From positions 1 to 14,665 of the forward strand of contig JAEXCD010000003.1 of the NCBI GenBank assembly GCA_023393715.1: DNA of 14,665 bases. The letters run 5' to 3'. Source of the DNA: Bacillota bacterium (GTDB lineage Bacteria; Bacillota; Clostridia; Tissierellales; Peptoniphilaceae). Shown in pieces: positions 13,058-14,665 of this stretch (the first letter of the stretch is position 1; each line of letters starts with the position of its first letter). Made by a program: the position numbers and the translations under genes. The notes under the pieces are model-generated. The model did not search any database, was not told the DNA's origin, and saw only the letters and a list, made by a program, of their open reading frames with translations.

Positions 13058-14098
13058 CTACTTTTCGTACTGAATAACGACCTTGCGATACGGATCTTTT
13101 CCTTCCGATATCGTCGTAATATGTCTCATATCCTGCAACGCATAGTGCACGATACGGCGCTCATACGCGTTCATCGGCTCTAATGAAATCGGCTTTTTGA
13201 ACCGCTGAACCTTTTCTGCATTTCGGCGCGCAATCTTTTCGATATTGGCTTTACGGCGCGAACGGTATCCGCCGACGTCTAAAAAGACGCGCAGATGATT
13301 CTGAGATCGGCGATTTACCGCCACGCTCAGCAGATACTGCATCGCGTTCAGCGTTTCCGCACGGCGGCCGATCACAATGCCCATATCCTCGTCCGTGATA
13401 TCAAAAATTTCGGCAACCAGGTTATCCTGATCGATGGTGCAGCGAACCGAAGCAGAAATGTGCATATGTGCGAGAAGCGCACTCAGAAGCGTTTTAGTTT
13501 CCTCCTGAAGGACTGCTGCATCCGCTGTCTGTTCCGGCTTTTCTTCACTTTCCTTTGCCGTTTCTTCATCTGCCGGCATGTTCACCTCATCCGCCTCACT
13601 CGAAACAAATTTCGGTTCCTCGTTCTGTACGGCGTCGAGCTCCTTCTGCGGCGGCTTTACAGCCTCCGGCTCTTCCGCGGGAGAAACCGCCTTCTCTGCG
13701 GCGTCCCCGACTTCCGGGGCAGGCTCGGAAGACGAAACAAGCTCCTCCGGCTGCGGCATTTCCTCATTCGCAGCGTTTTCTTCAGAAACTTCCTCTTCCG
13801 ATTCCGCTGCGCCCGCTTCAGAAGTCGATGCTTCAGCTTCAGATGTCGGGTTCGAAAGCTCCGAAGCAGAAAACGAATCGTCCACGCGCGTGGCGCTCAT
13901 AGCGTCCTGCTTCAGGGAGACGCGAACGATGGCGTCCCGGGAGCCGATCAGGCCAAACAAACCGCTCCGCGCCTCTTCCAGAATTTCAATATTGACGTCA
14001 TCCAATGAACAATTCATCTCGATCAATGCTTCATTCACCGCATCGTCGACGGATTTCGCCGTTTTCACGAGCGACTGCATTTGTTTTTCTCTGTCCAT
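13058..14098 (-). CDS. jag: RNA-binding protein Jag/KhpB (Jag-N, KH, R3H)
   Basis: Jag (KhpB) is an RNA-binding protein paired with KhpA in Gram-positive bacteria and linked to cell elongation and to the YidC neighbour. The 346-residue protein has a Jag-N domain (about 8-63, with GLFGLIGSR). A very acidic Glu/Ala/Pro/Ser linker follows (about 64-195). The KH domain spans roughly 200-280, and an R3H domain follows with Arg314 and His318 spaced as required. The KH loop reads GRRA (244-247) where most members have GxxG, so the last glycine is replaced by alanine. Usual firmicute Jag is about 200-260 residues; the excess is the linker. The ATG at 14098 has AAGGAG upstream, overlapping the yidC stop, and the 12-bp gap indicates co-transcription with yidC. 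Confidence 0.94.
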   Translation of the reverse strand: MDREKQMQSLVKTAKSVDDAVNEALIEMNCSLDDVNIEILEEARSGLFGLIGSRDAIVRVSLKQDAMSATRVDDSFSASELSNPTSEAEASTSEAGAAESEEEVSEENAANEEMPQPEELVSSSEPAPEVGDAAEKAVSPAEEPEAVKPPQKELDAVQNEEPKFVSSEADEVNMPADEETAKESEEKPEQTADAAVLQEETKTLLSALLAHMHISASVRCTIDQDNLVAEIFDITDEDMGIVIGRRAETLNAMQYLLSVAVNRRSQNHLRVFLDVGGYRSRRKANIEKIARRNAEKVQRFKKPISLEPMNAYERRIVHYALQDMRHITTISEGKDPYRKVVIQYEK

Positions 14099-14110
14099 GC
14101 TCAGCTCTCC

Positions 14111-14665
14111 TTACTCGTTGGCTACAGCTTTACGGGTGAAAAGTCTCATAATCAGACGAACGACGATTTCAAGCAAATTACCGAATGCCCAATACAGCAG
14201 CAACGCCGACGCGAAATTGACGAACATGAAGAAAAACATCACCGGCATCAGATACGTCACCATTTTCATCTGCGAAGCAGCAGAACCGCCCGCCGCCTGT
14301 GATTGCTGCATCTGCGGATTCATTTTCGATACGAGAATCTGAGACAGAGAGTTGAACAGCGGCAACGCAAACCAGAACGGATCCTTCAGGGACAGATCGG
14401 AAATCCAGAAGAAATTCTTGGCGATCGTCTGGAAGCGATTCGGATCATCAAACAGGTACATTTCCGGATTGCGAAGAACGCCAAACAACGCCATGATGAT
14501 CACAATCTGAATCAACAGAGGAAGGCAGCTGGAACAACCCGCCTGAGAGACGTTGTTCTCCTTGTAGAACTCCATCGTCTTCTGCTGCAAAATGCGTTCG
14601 TCATAACCATACTTTTTTTTCAGTTCCTCAAGCTGAGGATTGATTTGCGCCATTTTCTTCGATGC
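14111..14665 (-). CDS. yidC: Membrane protein insertase YidC/OxaA/SpoIIIJ, 5' end outside window
   Basis: YidC inserts and folds inner-membrane proteins, alone or with SecYEG. The C-terminal 184 residues are visible and the frame stays open to the right edge (ASKKM before the first internal Met), so the Met at 14653 is not the true start. The visible part begins in the cytoplasmic hairpin (QINPQLEELKKKYG, then LQQKTMEFYKENNVS), followed by the conserved helix region AGCSSCLPLLIQIVIIMALF. A loop and helix follow (FWFALPLFNSLSQILV), then a long hydrophobic pair (VTYLMPVMFFFMF to LLLYWAFGNLLEIVV). A short basic tail ends the protein. The cysteine pair CSSC replaces the simpler GCLP seen in many homologues. 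It is followed by jag as in most Firmicutes; rnpA and rpmH are expected beyond the edge. Confidence 0.93.
   Translation of the reverse strand, partial: ASKKMAQINPQLEELKKKYGYDERILQQKTMEFYKENNVSQAGCSSCLPLLIQIVIIMALFGVLRNPEMYLFDDPNRFQTIAKNFFWISDLSLKDPFWFALPLFNSLSQILVSKMNPQMQQSQAAGGSAASQMKMVTYLMPVMFFFMFVNFASALLLYWAFGNLLEIVVRLIMRLFTRKAVANE

Noticed and set aside
13578..14342. 254-codon Ser/Ala-rich plus-strand frame across jag and yidC
   Set aside because: It is the mirror of the acidic jag linker and yidC end; its composition follows from the complement of Glu/Ala/Ser codons.

Overview
The window reads as a chromosomal segment from an anaerobic, low-branching Bacillota (Clostridia/Tissierellia type), probably close to the replication origin. 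The evidence is the gene order yidC-jag-mnmE-mnmG-rsmG followed by parA-parB, all on the minus strand. This is the classic block that runs away from dnaA/rpmH in Firmicutes, so dnaA and rpmH should lie just past the right edge. A DUF4446 gene beside parB and a compact phosphate acetyltransferase fit a fermentative clostridial relative. By eye the base composition is GC-richer than in most Clostridia. I cannot name a genus.

Layout, left to right. Positions 1-452 (-) hold the 5' part of a SpoU/TrmH-type RNA 2'-O-methyltransferase, cut by the window edge. A short divergent promoter region (453-610) separates it from the only plus-strand gene, pncB (611-2089, nicotinate phosphoribosyltransferase). 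Two convergent terminator hairpins (2134-2230) then separate pncB from a minus-strand pair: pta (2735-3709) and a small unknown four-helix membrane protein (2233-2727). pta has a GC-rich leader with mutually exclusive hairpins.

The next unit (8613 down to 3877, minus) is a tightly overlapping operon: cinA-parA-parB-cyclodeaminase/cyclohydrolase family gene-DUF4446 gene. Junctions are 4-nt and 8-nt overlaps or a 4-nt gap. The 287-bp stretch upstream of cinA is the most striking part of the window. It carries four near-identical copies of the palindrome TGTTTCATATGAAACA plus two degraded copies, and copies 1-4 are spaced exactly 33 bp apart. The palindrome is the known parS site with only the central CG changed to TA, so I read the block as a variant centromere array directly upstream of parAB.

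Right of the array is the tRNA/rRNA modification set rsmG-mnmG-mnmE, then jag (KhpB) and the C-terminal part of yidC. The rsmG terminator overlaps its own stop codon and touches the last parS-like site. A strong terminator follows jag, yet mnmE begins only about 30 bp beyond it.

Together the right two thirds couple membrane protein insertion, tRNA wobble-uridine and 16S rRNA modification, and chromosome segregation near the origin. The left third is NAD salvage and acetyl-phosphate metabolism. No tRNA, rRNA, CRISPR, insertion sequence or prophage signal was seen.
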